A DNA stretch of 64,000 nt from Rufibacter psychrotolerans (GCF_016924645.1 NZ_JAFFJV010000005.1:124001-188000), one strand, 5' to 3'; counted from the first letter of the stretch, positions 33,893 through 43,209 are shown. Program-made: numbers and translations. The notes: a model not told the origin generated them from the letters alone.

Positions 33893-35260
33893 CTAGTACA
33901 TCCGGGGCAGTTCTATTCCTTTGATCTTGCGGTACAGGCCAATGGCGCTGCTGTCGGTGAGGCCCGAGATGAAGTCGGTGATGTTGAGGATCTTCTCGTA
34001 GGTATCCGGGGAAATCTGGCGCTGAGGACCCAGGAACTGATCGGGCACCAGGTCCAGGTACTTGCGGTGCCGGCCGGTGGTGGGGTCAAACACGGCCTTC
34101 AGAAAAGCCTCCAGCAAACCGCCCAGCACCTCAAAGCCGGCAGCCTCAATCTCCAGCACCGGCCGGTTGCGGTAGATGCGGTCAATGGAGATCTTCTTGA
34201 TGGCATCCAGTGCCTCTTTCTGCTGCACCAGGTTAATCAGCGACTGGTCAAAGGTGCCGTCCAGGATTTCGGCCTCGTGCTCCAGGAAAATGCCCGCGCA
34301 TTCGTAGATCAGGTTGTTGATGATCACGGCCCGCCAGACGCCCAGCTGCTCGCGCCAGTCGTGGAACGTGGTGCTGTGCACCTTGCCCGGGCGCTCGTTC
34401 AGGAGTGGGTGCAGCAGCTCGCGGGCCTGCTCAAACGGGATGAGCCCCAGGCGGCAGCCGTCCTCAAAGTCAATGATGCGGTAACAGATGTCATCGGCGG
34501 CCTCTACCAGAAACGCCAGCGGGTGGCGGTGAAACGCGTGTTCGCCGGCGGGCAGCATGCCCAGTTCCTGGGCGATCTTGCTGAAGTGGGCCTGCTCGGC
34601 CTGAAAAAAGCCGTATTTCTTCTCGCTGGCGCGCTTGCTGCCCTTTACCACCTGGTCTGAGGGGCGCGGGTACTTGGTGAACGTGGCCAGCGTGCTGTAC
34701 GTGAGGCGCATGCCGCAGGTGCCGGTGCTTTGGCCCGGGTGCGTGTGGGTGAGAATCCTGAAGCCGGCGGCGTTGCCCTCAAAGTTCTGCAGGTCGGCGG
34801 TTTGGGCTGGGGTGAGGCTCTGCAGGAAACCCGCCGCCTCAGGGCTCCTGAAGAAAGAGGAAATGGCGTCTTCGCCGGAATGGCCGAACGGCGGGTTGCC
34901 GATGTCATGGGTGAGGCAGGCGGCTGCCACCATGTCCCCGAAGTCTGACTCCAGCATGCCCGGATGGGCCTCCAGAATGCCCGGGTGACGCTCCAGCAGC
35001 ACCTTGCCCACCATGCGGCCCAAAGAACGGCCCACGCACGAAGTCTCCAGGCTGTGGGTAAGGCGGTTGTGCACAAAGTCGCTCTCGGGCATGGGCATGA
35101 CCTGCGTCTTGTTCTGCAGGCGCCTGAACGGCGTGGAAAAGACCAGTCGGTCATAGTCGCGCTGGAACTCCCCGCGCACCGACTCATCGGTGGCGTGGGC
35201 CTGGGTTTGGGTGTCAAAGCGTTTCTTGGAGATCAGGCGCTCCCAGTTCATCTGTGGCAT
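33893..35260 (-). CDS. dgt: dGTPase-like HD-domain triphosphohydrolase
   Basis: This 455-residue protein is in the dGTP triphosphohydrolase family, releasing tripolyphosphate from deoxynucleotides. The HD metal site is in NRLTHSLETS and CLTHDIGNPPFGHSGEDAI. RDYDRLVFSTPFRRLQNKTQV and EAADDICYRIIDFEDGCRLG are family signatures. The order and length fit long-form dGTPases. ATGs at 35260 and 35251 are both possible starts. A shared-core hairpin is about 70 bases upstream, between this gene and the protease gene. Confidence 0.92.
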   Translation of the reverse strand: MPQMNWERLISKKRFDTQTQAHATDESVRGEFQRDYDRLVFSTPFRRLQNKTQVMPMPESDFVHNRLTHSLETSCVGRSLGRMVGKVLLERHPGILEAHPGMLESDFGDMVAAACLTHDIGNPPFGHSGEDAISSFFRSPEAAGFLQSLTPAQTADLQNFEGNAAGFRILTHTHPGQSTGTCGMRLTYSTLATFTKYPRPSDQVVKGSKRASEKKYGFFQAEQAHFSKIAQELGMLPAGEHAFHRHPLAFLVEAADDICYRIIDFEDGCRLGLIPFEQARELLHPLLNERPGKVHSTTFHDWREQLGVWRAVIINNLIYECAGIFLEHEAEILDGTFDQSLINLVQQKEALDAIKKISIDRIYRNRPVLEIEAAGFEVLGGLLEAFLKAVFDPTTGRHRKYLDLVPDQFLGPQRQISPDTYEKILNITDFISGLTDSSAIGLYRKIKGIELPRMY

Positions 35261-35327
35261 GGCAAAACTCTAAAACCCTAAGCTACGGTGAGCCACCGTG
35301 CCATGCAACTCCCCGGCCGGGTAAAAG

Positions 35328-35384
35328 AAAACTCCATTTAAGAGCCGTTTTGCAGAAAACAGCCCCTAAACGGAGTTTTTTTTT
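35328..35384. terminator. Shared-core hairpin terminator of the protease gene
   Basis: AAACTCCATTTAAGAGCCG pairs with the later CCCCTAAACGGAGTTTT with few mismatches; T-rich runs lie on both sides. It follows the minus-strand metalloprotease gene (stop at 35454) and precedes the dgt start. Confidence 0.75.
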
Positions 35385-35453
35385 AAGGCGAAGGGATGCT
35401 CCCAGCCAGGCGCAGGACCACAAACCCAGCGCCGGAGCAACCTAAAGTAGGCT

Positions 35454-37589
35454 TTACTCCAGTTTCAGGTACCGGATGGTGCCGCTTTCCCGCGCCGTCT
35501 CCCACCTGATCAGGAACAGTCCGCGGCCGATGGGCGGCAGGGTGAGCTCATAGCGGTTCGACTCGGGGGCCACGTTCAGCTCAACGGTACCGAAGACCCG
35601 ACCTGCCACGTCATAGATCACCAGGTTAACTTTCTCCTCCTCGGTGGTCCTGAAGTACAGAAACGTCTGGTTGCCACCAGGATTGGGGGCCAGCTGTACC
35701 GTGAAGTTTGGACCCGCCACCTGCACCACCTCAGAGTACTCCGTGGCGTTGTTGGTCCTGACTACCCGCAGGCGGTAATAGTTGAGGTTAGGAAAAGGGG
35801 CCGGGTCGGTGAACTGGTACGAGCGGGCCGTGTTGGGACCGCCCTGGGCAGGCACAGAGCCAATGGTGGTGTAGGCCACCCCGTCGGGGCTGCGCTCAAT
35901 CAAGAACTCGGTGATGCCTACCTCCTGCTGGGTGGTCCACTGCAGCAGCACCTGGTTCTCGCTGGTGAGCACGCCCTCCAGTATTATCAACTCCACCGGA
36001 ATGGCGCAGGCGTTGGCGGTTTTGGGCACCATGAGGGCCGCGTTGCAGGAGAAAGGCACCTGGCTGCGGGCTATCACGTAGTTGCCGCCGGCAATGTCGC
36101 TGAGCGGGTTCAGCACGCGCGAAGACTGCCCCCGGGCCACGGCGTAGTGCATGACCGCCCGCGGCAAGATCAGGTGGCTGAGCTGGTGGCCGTGCCCCAA
36201 CTCATGCAGCACCACCGACTGGAAGTCGAACTGCTGGTTGGTGGCGGGTTCTGGCCCATACTGCCAGTTAAAGTTAGAGGCGTACTCCATGTCAATCTCG
36301 CGCACCCAAAAATTGACCGTGGTACCCACAATGCAGCCCCGGTAGCGGCTGATGGTGCGTCCCAGCACATTGTTGGGCAGCTCGCCGGAGGTGGTAAACC
36401 GCACCGAGTTCACGTTGTCTTCCTCGGTGGTGGCAATGGGCACATTAGAGGCGGCCACCCAGTTCACGTAGGTGTTGCAGGACCACTCGTTCATGGCCCG
36501 CTTAAAGGCGTAGAGGGCCGGCGTGTTGTTCTCAAAACTGGCCCCGAACCGGAACGTATAGCCGCCCTGCCCGTTCTGCGAGATGAGCCGCGGCTGAAAA
36601 CTTTGCAGCGGAATGCCCCGCTCGGCGTCTTCATAGCTCACGTTGGAATGGGCGTAGATGATGGTGAGCTGGGTGGCCGAGGTGGCCGTGTTGGGATCAT
36701 TGTTCACCACCCTGAACACGCCGGTGCCCGCGGTGCCGCCGTCTTCGCCGTGGGTGGGCACTTTCACCCTGATCTCGGTATCGGTCCAGCTGAGGTAATC
36801 GGTGGCCAGGGGCTTGATGAAGGTTTGTCCCCCGTCATCGGCGTTGCGGAACTCCACAAACCCGTTGCCTCGCGTGTTCCCGAAGTTGCTTCCCATGATG
36901 GTGAGCACGTCGCCGGTACCGGCCCGTAAGGTGGTGGGATTGAAGCTGGTGATGGAGGGAATGAGCCGGCGCTGGTTCTGGGTGGCGGCCTTGGGTTTCA
37001 GGGCCTCTTCCAGGTCTGGATTGGCCTTGATGGTGCGCAGGGCGCTGCCCGACAAGCGCCTGAGCGGGCTGTACACCTGCATGGCAATGGAGGAGTACCG
37101 GGCAAACGGATCTTTGGCCGTGCCCTGCGGGAGTTCGTACTTGATAAAGCCCTGCATGCTGCCAAATACCTCATAGCGCGCCTTGGCCACCTTGCGCTTG
37201 GCCGGCTGCAGGAAAAACACGCCCTGCTGCTGCGGTTTGAGCTGCAGGGTAGCCGAGTACACATGAATGTCCAGACCTACCTGGCCTCCCTCGGTGATGA
37301 TTTCCACAGTGTTGGCCGCAGGGCTGCCCTTGAATACTTTGTACACCTCCACGGTATGCGCGGTGTAGATGTTCTTGTGCTGGTCGTCCCAGAAGGAGCG
37401 CTGTTTAATGACTTTGCCCTCCACCACCAGGTCTGCGGAGTCTACCCGCTCTTCCAGAGAAAGGGGCACCAGCAGGCACACGTCCTGCGCGGTAACGGGG
37501 CCCGCCAGCGCCAGCCCTAACGCCAGGAGGAAAACCGTAAGAAAGTTCTTTTGGAAAAAAGAGGAAAGGCGCGTAAACCTATGCTTCAT
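35454..37589 (-). CDS. Secreted metalloprotease with IPT and type IX sorting domains
   Basis: This protein of about 711 residues has a signal peptide (LTVFLLALGLALAGPVTAQ). An N-terminal beta region is followed by an IPT/TIG domain (ITSFNPTTLRAGTGDVLTIM). A matrixin-like zinc site, HELGHGHQLSH, lies near 461-471 with a downstream MHY Met-turn. A fibronectin-like domain follows (FLIERSPDGVAYTTIGSV), then a C-terminal type IX sorting domain (FTVQLAPNPGGNQTFLYF to GTIRYLKLE). It should be exported through PorU-type type IX secretion. Candidate starts are ATG at 37628, 37598 and 37589; 37589 gives the cleanest signal peptide. Confidence 0.86.
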   Translation of the reverse strand: MKHRFTRLSSFFQKNFLTVFLLALGLALAGPVTAQDVCLLVPLSLEERVDSADLVVEGKVIKQRSFWDDQHKNIYTAHTVEVYKVFKGSPAANTVEIITEGGQVGLDIHVYSATLQLKPQQQGVFFLQPAKRKVAKARYEVFGSMQGFIKYELPQGTAKDPFARYSSIAMQVYSPLRRLSGSALRTIKANPDLEEALKPKAATQNQRRLIPSITSFNPTTLRAGTGDVLTIMGSNFGNTRGNGFVEFRNADDGGQTFIKPLATDYLSWTDTEIRVKVPTHGEDGGTAGTGVFRVVNNDPNTATSATQLTIIYAHSNVSYEDAERGIPLQSFQPRLISQNGQGGYTFRFGASFENNTPALYAFKRAMNEWSCNTYVNWVAASNVPIATTEEDNVNSVRFTTSGELPNNVLGRTISRYRGCIVGTTVNFWVREIDMEYASNFNWQYGPEPATNQQFDFQSVVLHELGHGHQLSHLILPRAVMHYAVARGQSSRVLNPLSDIAGGNYVIARSQVPFSCNAALMVPKTANACAIPVELIILEGVLTSENQVLLQWTTQQEVGITEFLIERSPDGVAYTTIGSVPAQGGPNTARSYQFTDPAPFPNLNYYRLRVVRTNNATEYSEVVQVAGPNFTVQLAPNPGGNQTFLYFRTTEEEKVNLVIYDVAGRVFGTVELNVAPESNRYELTLPPIGRGLFLIRWETARESGTIRYLKLE

Positions 37590-37734
37590 AGTTGCCATTG
37601 CTAGTTGTGCAGAAGGTGATACCAGCATGGAGTCCTCCGCTGTAGTAAGTTACTGGACCAGTGACACCAATGCAATACTACTACGGATATATACTCTCTG
37701 CGGATGGCTGGGAAAGTGCGCGGGGCCTAAAAAA

Positions 37735-37770
37735 ATTGGGGCACCTATCCCTACAGACAGATGCCCCAAT
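37735..37770 (-). terminator. Minus-strand terminator without an obvious gene
   Basis: ATTGGGGCA (37735-37743) and TGCCCCAAT (37762-37770) pair over an 18-base loop. On the minus strand the stem is followed by a run of T. No gene ends here; it lies about 145 bases before the protease start, so it could be an attenuator or the end of a small RNA. The gap 37629-38054 holds this, the next hairpin and no convincing ORF. Confidence 0.55.
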
Positions 37771-38013
37771 AAGCTAAACAGAAACTACTTCAGGATAGAA
37801 ACGCCGGGCAGTCGCTGATATTGTGCGATGGGTAAGAAAGCGGTCCCTGTTTTTGGCCCGAATCTCACAAAATGAGCCAGAAACCAAAGGGCCTTACAAC
37901 ACGAAAGGATCCAGCCAAGCCGGCTGAATCCCTTCGGTCTGTACACAACAACTATTACGCCCTATAAACGCAGGCTTGCGGGGATATATTGTGCAGTCGC
38001 AGAAATTTTTTCG

Positions 38014-38052
38014 GGTTTTTGGGCTGTTTTTTTCAAAGTAGCCCCAAAACGG
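38014..38052 (-). terminator. Shared-core hairpin terminator after the YciI-like gene
   Basis: GGGTTTTTGGGCTGTTTTTT pairs with AGTAGCCCCAAAACGG. On the minus strand it is followed by AT-rich sequence, directly past the YciI-like stop at 38055. Confidence 0.75.
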
Positions 38053-38054
38053 GC

Positions 38055-38456
38055 TTACTGCAGCTTGGCGCCTTTCTGGGCATACCACGGGTGCAGTTCC
38101 ATCACCAATCGGCCGGCTTTCACGGCTGGGTCCGCCTCCGTGAGGGCTTTGGCTTCTTCCATGGTGCGCACGTTGAAGATGAAGATGCCGCGCAGGTCAC
38201 CGTCGTCCAGGAACGGACCGGCCAGGGTGAGTTTGCCGTCAGCGGCCATTTTGTTGATGTGCGCCATGTGCGCCTCCTGAATCTTGGCGGCGGTGAGCGA
38301 ATCATGCCCGCGGTTGGGGCCTTTCTTCAGGAACGCCATGTAATAGGTTTTCATCTCGCCCTCGGCGGGTTCCTTAGCGATGGGTTTGGTTTGGGCCTGA
38401 ACCGTGGCGGCGCCCAAAAGAAGCGCGACGAACAGGAAAAAGTGCTTTAATTTCAT
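38055..38456 (-). CDS. Exported YciI-like protein
   Basis: This 133-residue protein is read from the ATG at 38456, where a signal peptide (FFLFVALLLGAATVQAQ) begins; the longer frame to 38525 is rejected. The mature part is a YCII domain: YYMAFLKKGPNR, AHMAHINKMAADGKLTLAGP, RGIFIFNVRTMEEAKALTEADP and a final VMELHPWY. The fold is a ferredoxin-like dimer; some relatives are dehalogenase-like, but most have no known role. Export is uncommon in the wider family and is recurrent in Bacteroidota. Confidence 0.8.
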   Translation of the reverse strand: MKLKHFFLFVALLLGAATVQAQTKPIAKEPAEGEMKTYYMAFLKKGPNRGHDSLTAAKIQEAHMAHINKMAADGKLTLAGPFLDDGDLRGIFIFNVRTMEEAKALTEADPAVKAGRLVMELHPWYAQKGAKLQ

Positions 38457-38621
38457 AGAGATAAAAATAGGTGTAGCTAAGTTAAGGTAAATCTTGACAG
38501 CACTTCGCAGGGAAAGACCGGGCAAAGGGCAAACCTAGGGAAAGGCTCTACGGAGGAGGAAACCGCTTGCGGGGCAGACTGCTGCCCTATTGGGAATATA
38601 GGAATTCTTTCCCTAATATCG

Positions 38622-39101
38622 GTGAATAAAATTTTCCGGCGTATGCCCTCCTCTTATCGGCGTTTGGTCTGGCTTAGGGTACTGGTGGTGGTGAGTATCA
38701 TCGGGTCTTTGTGTTCCTCGTTTACCCTTATCAAAGGCTGGGGCGAGCTGTACCCATTTGCCAACTGGAAGCTCTTCACCCAGCCCCGCGGCAGCGACAA
38801 TCACTACAGCACCTATCGGATCTACACCCGTACCGCCGGGGAAAAGACCTTTCAACGGCAAGCCGTACGCCCCACCCGCACCTTTGACCAGGACGATTAC
38901 GTCTACACCCTAGACTACTGGGTTAACCGCACCTTGGCTGATTCTGCTGGCACCACCAACAGCAAAGCCCGACTGCATACCTTGATCAAATACCTGCACC
39001 CAGAAGCAAGTGAATACCGCATCGTGCGGGAAAGCACCACGGTAGAAGAACTGCTGCATCACCCCAACAACTATGAAGCCGATACAGTGGTCTGGTTCTG
39101 A
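38622..39101 (+). CDS. Hypothetical membrane-anchored protein
   Basis: This is a 159-residue protein from the GTG at 38622; ATG at 38643 is an alternative. One N-terminal hydrophobic helix (VWLRVLVVVSIIGSLCSSF) is followed by an extracytoplasmic domain with YPFANWKLFTQPRG and EYRIVREST. No family is recognised. It ends four bases before the next gene, a multi-pass membrane protein resembling vitamin-K-type carboxylases, so the two products probably work together. Confidence 0.7.
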   Translation: MNKIFRRMPSSYRRLVWLRVLVVVSIIGSLCSSFTLIKGWGELYPFANWKLFTQPRGSDNHYSTYRIYTRTAGEKTFQRQAVRPTRTFDQDDYVYTLDYWVNRTLADSAGTTNSKARLHTLIKYLHPEASEYRIVRESTTVEELLHHPNNYEADTVVWF

Positions 39102-39105
39102 TTCT

Positions 39106-40224
39106 ATGGAGGCAACGGCAGAAAGAAAGCATCAGACCAGCACTCATGTCGTCAATAACCAATACCTGCGCGCGAGCATAGATTTCTTCTATGCCGAGTT
39201 GACATTGCGGCTTTTCACGTTTGTCTGGCTCTATTGGGCCGTGCAGAAGTTCAACCTGTACTTAGATAGACCAGCCGAGTTGTTTGAGCCGCTGAATATG
39301 GTGGGCCGGTTGGTCGCGCCTGCTTTCCCGCCAAAGGAAGTGTTCTGGAGCGTAGTAGCCGTGGCAACTCTGGCGAATGGGAGTAAGTTCTTCCTTAAAA
39401 AGGCGATGCTCCCGCAAGTGATGCTGGCGGCGGCCTTGCTATGGATTAACCTGGTGCTGTGGAGTTACGGTTATCTGCCGCACGTGAACCATTTGTTTCT
39501 GTTGGCGCACCTGTTTCTGATCTTCGTGGCGGTGGAGCGCCCCGCGGTGAATGAGCCAGACAAGTACCAATACGCAAGCATCAACTGGTTTTATTTTGGG
39601 TTGCTGTTTGTCTATACCTTGTCGGGGTTGTGGAAGATAGCGGCGCTGAGCAAGAAACTGCTGTCTCAATCGCCGGAGGTGCATTGGCTCAAACCTGAGG
39701 CGGCCCTGTACAATGCGTTGGTCAGTTTCAGAGACTATGACCAGCCTTTTCCATTCGCCCACCTGTATCTGGAGTATCCGTGGGTGTGGCAGATCGGGTT
39801 TGTGATCACGGTTTATTTCCTGACCTCGGCGGTAGTGGCGGCCTGGCATCCTCCCCTGCGGCCCTGGATTGGCGCTTTGCTCATCTGCTTTCACCTCATC
39901 AACCAGTTCGCCTTCCTTATTTTCTTTGTGGTGACCTGTCTGACCGTTTTCTGCCTGTTTTTCCCATATAGCCTTATTTTCAGGAAGCATCTGACCCAAT
40001 ACAGTTTTCCGCGGGAAATTCGTTTTACAGGGCGAAAACGGCAGGCTTGCTATGTGCGTCAGTATGAGAACGGCGAACAGGATGTCTACTTCGGCTTTGA
40101 GGCCTACCGTCAACGGTTGCTGGACCGGCACTACTACCTGGCGGGGCTGCTGTACTTCCCGGGGGTGAAACCATTCACCGAACTCTACTGGAGAATCACC
40201 CGCTCTAACCTGCAAAATGATTAA
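39106..40224 (+). CDS. HTTM/vitamin-K-carboxylase-like multi-pass membrane protein
   Basis: This 372-residue protein is read from the ATG at 39106. It has about six to eight hydrophobic helices, for example QVMLAAALLWINLVLWSY and NHLFLLAHLFLIFVAVE. A conserved-looking loop with LSGLWKI and a C-terminal soluble part (CYVRQYENGEQDVYFGFEAY) follow. The helix pattern and aromatic-rich loops resemble HTTM-domain (gamma-carboxylase-like) proteins of Bacteroidota. I cannot identify the catalytic Lys/His set with certainty. It overlaps nothing and starts four bases after the previous stop. Confidence 0.65.
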   Translation: MEATAERKHQTSTHVVNNQYLRASIDFFYAELTLRLFTFVWLYWAVQKFNLYLDRPAELFEPLNMVGRLVAPAFPPKEVFWSVVAVATLANGSKFFLKKAMLPQVMLAAALLWINLVLWSYGYLPHVNHLFLLAHLFLIFVAVERPAVNEPDKYQYASINWFYFGLLFVYTLSGLWKIAALSKKLLSQSPEVHWLKPEAALYNALVSFRDYDQPFPFAHLYLEYPWVWQIGFVITVYFLTSAVVAAWHPPLRPWIGALLICFHLINQFAFLIFFVVTCLTVFCLFFPYSLIFRKHLTQYSFPREIRFTGRKRQACYVRQYENGEQDVYFGFEAYRQRLLDRHYYLAGLLYFPGVKPFTELYWRITRSNLQND

Positions 40225-40287
40225 TTTGGTGAGTAAATTGGGGAAGGCTGAAAAGCTTACGCTAACTAAAAACAAACCCGAAACAAC

Positions 40288-42474
40288 ATGAACAAACCGT
40301 CTGCGTTTCTATGCCTTGCCGCCTTTGCGGCGATCACCGGCTGCAAGACCAATGCTCCGTCGGCTTCTGTTTCTACAGAGGACAAGGCCGCGGTGACGGC
40401 GGCAGCCACTGCTAAACCATCTTTTATGTACCCGAAAACCGAGAAAATAAACCACGTAGATACTTATCACGGCACCCAGGTGCCCGACCCTTACCGCTGG
40501 CTGGAAGCCGATACGGCCCAGAACGTAGCGGCCTGGGTCAAAGCTCAGAACGAAGTTACCTTTGATTACCTGGAGAAAATCCCGTTCCGGGAGCAGATCA
40601 AGCAACGCCTCACCAAGCTGTGGAACTACCCCAAGTACGGCGCTCCGTTCCGCGAAGGCGATTATTACTACTTCTACAAGAACGACGGTCTGCAGAACCA
40701 GGCGGTGTTGTACCGGCAAAAAGGCCTGAACGGCACTCCGGAACTCTTCCTGGATCCCAACAAGCTGTCAGAAGACGGAACTACCTCGCTAGGTAGTTTG
40801 GCCTTCAGCAAAGACGCCAGGTACGCGGTGTACACCACCTCCACCGGTGGTTCTGACTGGCGCGATGCCTACGTGTTGGACGTGGCCACCGGCAAGAAAC
40901 TAGCAGATGAGCTGCACTGGATCAAGTTCTCCGGCACCAGCTGGCACAAAGACGGGTTCTTTTACAGCCGTTACCCAGAACCTACCCAAGGTTCTAAAAT
41001 GGCCAACAAGAACGAGTACCACAAAGTGTACTACCACAAAATAGGCACCCCGCAGAGCCAGGACAAACTCATCTGGGAGGCCAAAGAGCACCCGCTGCGC
41101 CTGTTGTTCGCGGGCACCACGCAAGACGAGAAATACCTGATTTTAACCGCCTCTGAAGGCACCAGCAACAACAGCCTGTACGTGAAAGACCTTTCCAAAG
41201 CCAATAGCCCTATTTTGCCGCTGGTGGAAAGCTTTGACAAAGAGTACGGCGTGGTGGAGAACGTAGGCGACAAGCTCATTGTGCTCACTAACCAGGGCGC
41301 GCCAAAGTACAAGCTGGTAGAGATTGACCTGAAGAAGCCGCAGCAAGCCAACTGGAAAACCCTGGTGCCCGAGACCGAGAACGTCTTGAACTCGGCTTCT
41401 CTGGTAAACGGGCGTTTGATCTTGAATTACATGAAAGATGCCGCCACCTTGGTGCGCGTGCATGACACCAAGGGCAAGTGGCTGCATGATGTACAGCTGC
41501 CCACCCTGGGTACCGCCGGTGGTTTTGACGGGAAGAAAGAAGACAAAACGGTATTCTACACCTTCACTTCCTTCACCTACCCCAGTGCCATTTACCAGTA
41601 CGATGTGGCAACCAATAAATCTACCCTGTTCCGCAAGGCCGAGGTAGACGTGGACATGGATGCGTATGAGACCAAGCAGGTGTTCTACACCAGCAAAGAC
41701 GGCACCAAGGTACCTATGTTCATCACGCACAAGAAAGGCCTGCAACTGAACGGCGACAACCCCGCCTACCTGTACGCCTACGGCGGATTCAACTCGGCGG
41801 TGACGCCTGGTTTCAGCATCTCGCGCATGCTGTGGCTGGAGAATGGCGGCGTGCTGGCCATTGCCAACATCAGGGGCGGAAGCGAGTACGGTGAGGCCTG
41901 GCACAAAGCGGGCATGACACCCAACAAACAGAACGTATTTGACGACTTCATTGCCGCCGCCGAGTACCTGAGAGACCAGAAATACACCTCGCCGCAGAAA
42001 CTGGCTATTGCCGGTGGTTCCAACGGAGGTCTGTTGATCGGGGCCGTAGCCAACCAGCGTCCGGATCTGTTCAAAGTGGCCCTGCCGGCCGTGGGTGTGA
42101 TGGACATGCTGCGGTTCCATAAATTCACCATCGGGTGGGCCTGGGTGCCGGAGTATGGTTCCTCAGATGATCCGGCGCAGTTCCAGAACCTCATGAAGTT
42201 CTCGCCCATCCACAACATCAAGGAAGGCGTGAACTACCCGGCCACGCTGGTCACCACCGCCGATCATGACGACCGCGTAGTACCGGCCCACTCGTTCAAG
42301 TACATCGCCACGCTGCAGGAGAAAGGCGCGGGACCTAACCCGTGCCTCATCAGGGTAGACGTGAAAGCCGGGCACGGTGCCGGTAAATCCACCACCGCCC
42401 AGATCGCCGAGGCCACCGATGTCTGGTCCTTCACCTTCTACAACATGGGCGTAAATCCGTACGGAGCGCAGTAG
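40288..42474 (+). CDS. Prolyl oligopeptidase family serine protease
   Basis: This 728-residue exported S9A peptidase cleaves after proline in short peptides. The lipoprotein-type signal ends AAITGCKTN. The N-terminal beta-propeller begins YHGTQVPDPYRWLEAD. The hydrolase domain has YAYGGFNSAVTPGF, the nucleophile serine in AGGSNGGLLIGAV (about 577), the aspartate in TTADHDDRVVPAHS (about 660) and the histidine in KAGHGAGKST (about 696), a complete triad. It is probably anchored in the outer membrane facing the periplasm. It is monocistronic with a terminator. Confidence 0.95.
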   Translation: MNKPSAFLCLAAFAAITGCKTNAPSASVSTEDKAAVTAAATAKPSFMYPKTEKINHVDTYHGTQVPDPYRWLEADTAQNVAAWVKAQNEVTFDYLEKIPFREQIKQRLTKLWNYPKYGAPFREGDYYYFYKNDGLQNQAVLYRQKGLNGTPELFLDPNKLSEDGTTSLGSLAFSKDARYAVYTTSTGGSDWRDAYVLDVATGKKLADELHWIKFSGTSWHKDGFFYSRYPEPTQGSKMANKNEYHKVYYHKIGTPQSQDKLIWEAKEHPLRLLFAGTTQDEKYLILTASEGTSNNSLYVKDLSKANSPILPLVESFDKEYGVVENVGDKLIVLTNQGAPKYKLVEIDLKKPQQANWKTLVPETENVLNSASLVNGRLILNYMKDAATLVRVHDTKGKWLHDVQLPTLGTAGGFDGKKEDKTVFYTFTSFTYPSAIYQYDVATNKSTLFRKAEVDVDMDAYETKQVFYTSKDGTKVPMFITHKKGLQLNGDNPAYLYAYGGFNSAVTPGFSISRMLWLENGGVLAIANIRGGSEYGEAWHKAGMTPNKQNVFDDFIAAAEYLRDQKYTSPQKLAIAGGSNGGLLIGAVANQRPDLFKVALPAVGVMDMLRFHKFTIGWAWVPEYGSSDDPAQFQNLMKFSPIHNIKEGVNYPATLVTTADHDDRVVPAHSFKYIATLQEKGAGPNPCLIRVDVKAGHGAGKSTTAQIAEATDVWSFTFYNMGVNPYGAQ

Positions 42475-42494
42475 AAGACCAAATCAACAATAGC

Positions 42495-42529
42495 CAAAAG
42501 CCGATGTTCTTCTGGAGTATCGGCTTTTG
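42495..42529 (+). terminator. Terminator of the prolyl oligopeptidase gene
   Basis: CAAAAGCCGAT (42495-42505) pairs with ATCGGCTTTTG (42519-42529), an 11-bp perfect stem. Confidence 0.85.
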
Positions 42530-42712
42530 TGCTTCTTTGGGGAATTCGGGCTAAAAACGGGAAGACGGCATAACTTAGAATAATTGAAAGCTTAAGGGCC
42601 AGTGGTGCTGGCGGATGAATTAAAGAAAAGCAGTGCCGGAGCCCTTTGGGTTTAGGCCCGCGGAGGCGTAATTTGCAGCACCATCGGCCGAGAGGCCCTT
42701 TAGAAAAGTAGT

Positions 42713-43189
42713 ATGAGTCTAACTATATCCGTAAGGAGAGGAACGGAGGCCGATCTGCCCGGCGTGCACGCCCTGATTGTGGAATTGGCGGTCTATGAGA
42801 AAGCGCCCAATGAGGTCTCTAATACCATTGAAGACATGCGTCGGGATGGTTTTGGGGAGAAACCGATCTTTGAGTTCTTCGTGGCCGAGTCGCCGGAGGA
42901 AGGCATTGTGGGCATTGCGCTGTACTATACCGCTTACTCCACCTGGAAAGGCAAAATGCTGTTTCTGGAAGACATTGTGGTCACTGAGCGGCACCGCAGA
43001 AAAGGCATTGGGCGGTTGTTGTTCAACCAGGTGGTGAAGGCCGCCAAGGAGGAAGACTACAAGCGCATGAAATGGCAGGTGCTGGACTGGAACGAGCCCG
43101 CCATCAACTTCTACCGCAGCATTGGCGCCAACCTGGACGGCGAGTGGATCAACTGCAATCTCACGGCAGAGCAGCTGCGGCGGTTTTAA
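42713..43189 (+). CDS. GNAT family N-acetyltransferase
   Basis: This 158-residue single GNAT domain has VRRGTEADLPGVHALIVELA at the N-terminus, FVAESPEEGIVGIALYY, and the acetyl-CoA loop region VVTERHRRKGIGRLLFNQVV (R-x-x-G-x-G/A type). It ends with WQVLDWNEPAINFYRSIGAN. The DxN/FYxSIGA end is typical of the diamine/spermidine acetyltransferase-like branch, so polyamines or amino acids are candidate substrates. It ends at a hairpin. Confidence 0.9.
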   Translation: MSLTISVRRGTEADLPGVHALIVELAVYEKAPNEVSNTIEDMRRDGFGEKPIFEFFVAESPEEGIVGIALYYTAYSTWKGKMLFLEDIVVTERHRRKGIGRLLFNQVVKAAKEEDYKRMKWQVLDWNEPAINFYRSIGANLDGEWINCNLTAEQLRRF

Positions 43190-43209
43190 CGGGAGCACTC
43201 GGCAGAAAT

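Noticed and set aside
37894-38088. 64-residue minus-strand open frame in the gap before the protease
   Set aside because: It runs through the shared-core hairpin at 38014-38052 and has no plausible composition; a small RNA or leader is the better reading.
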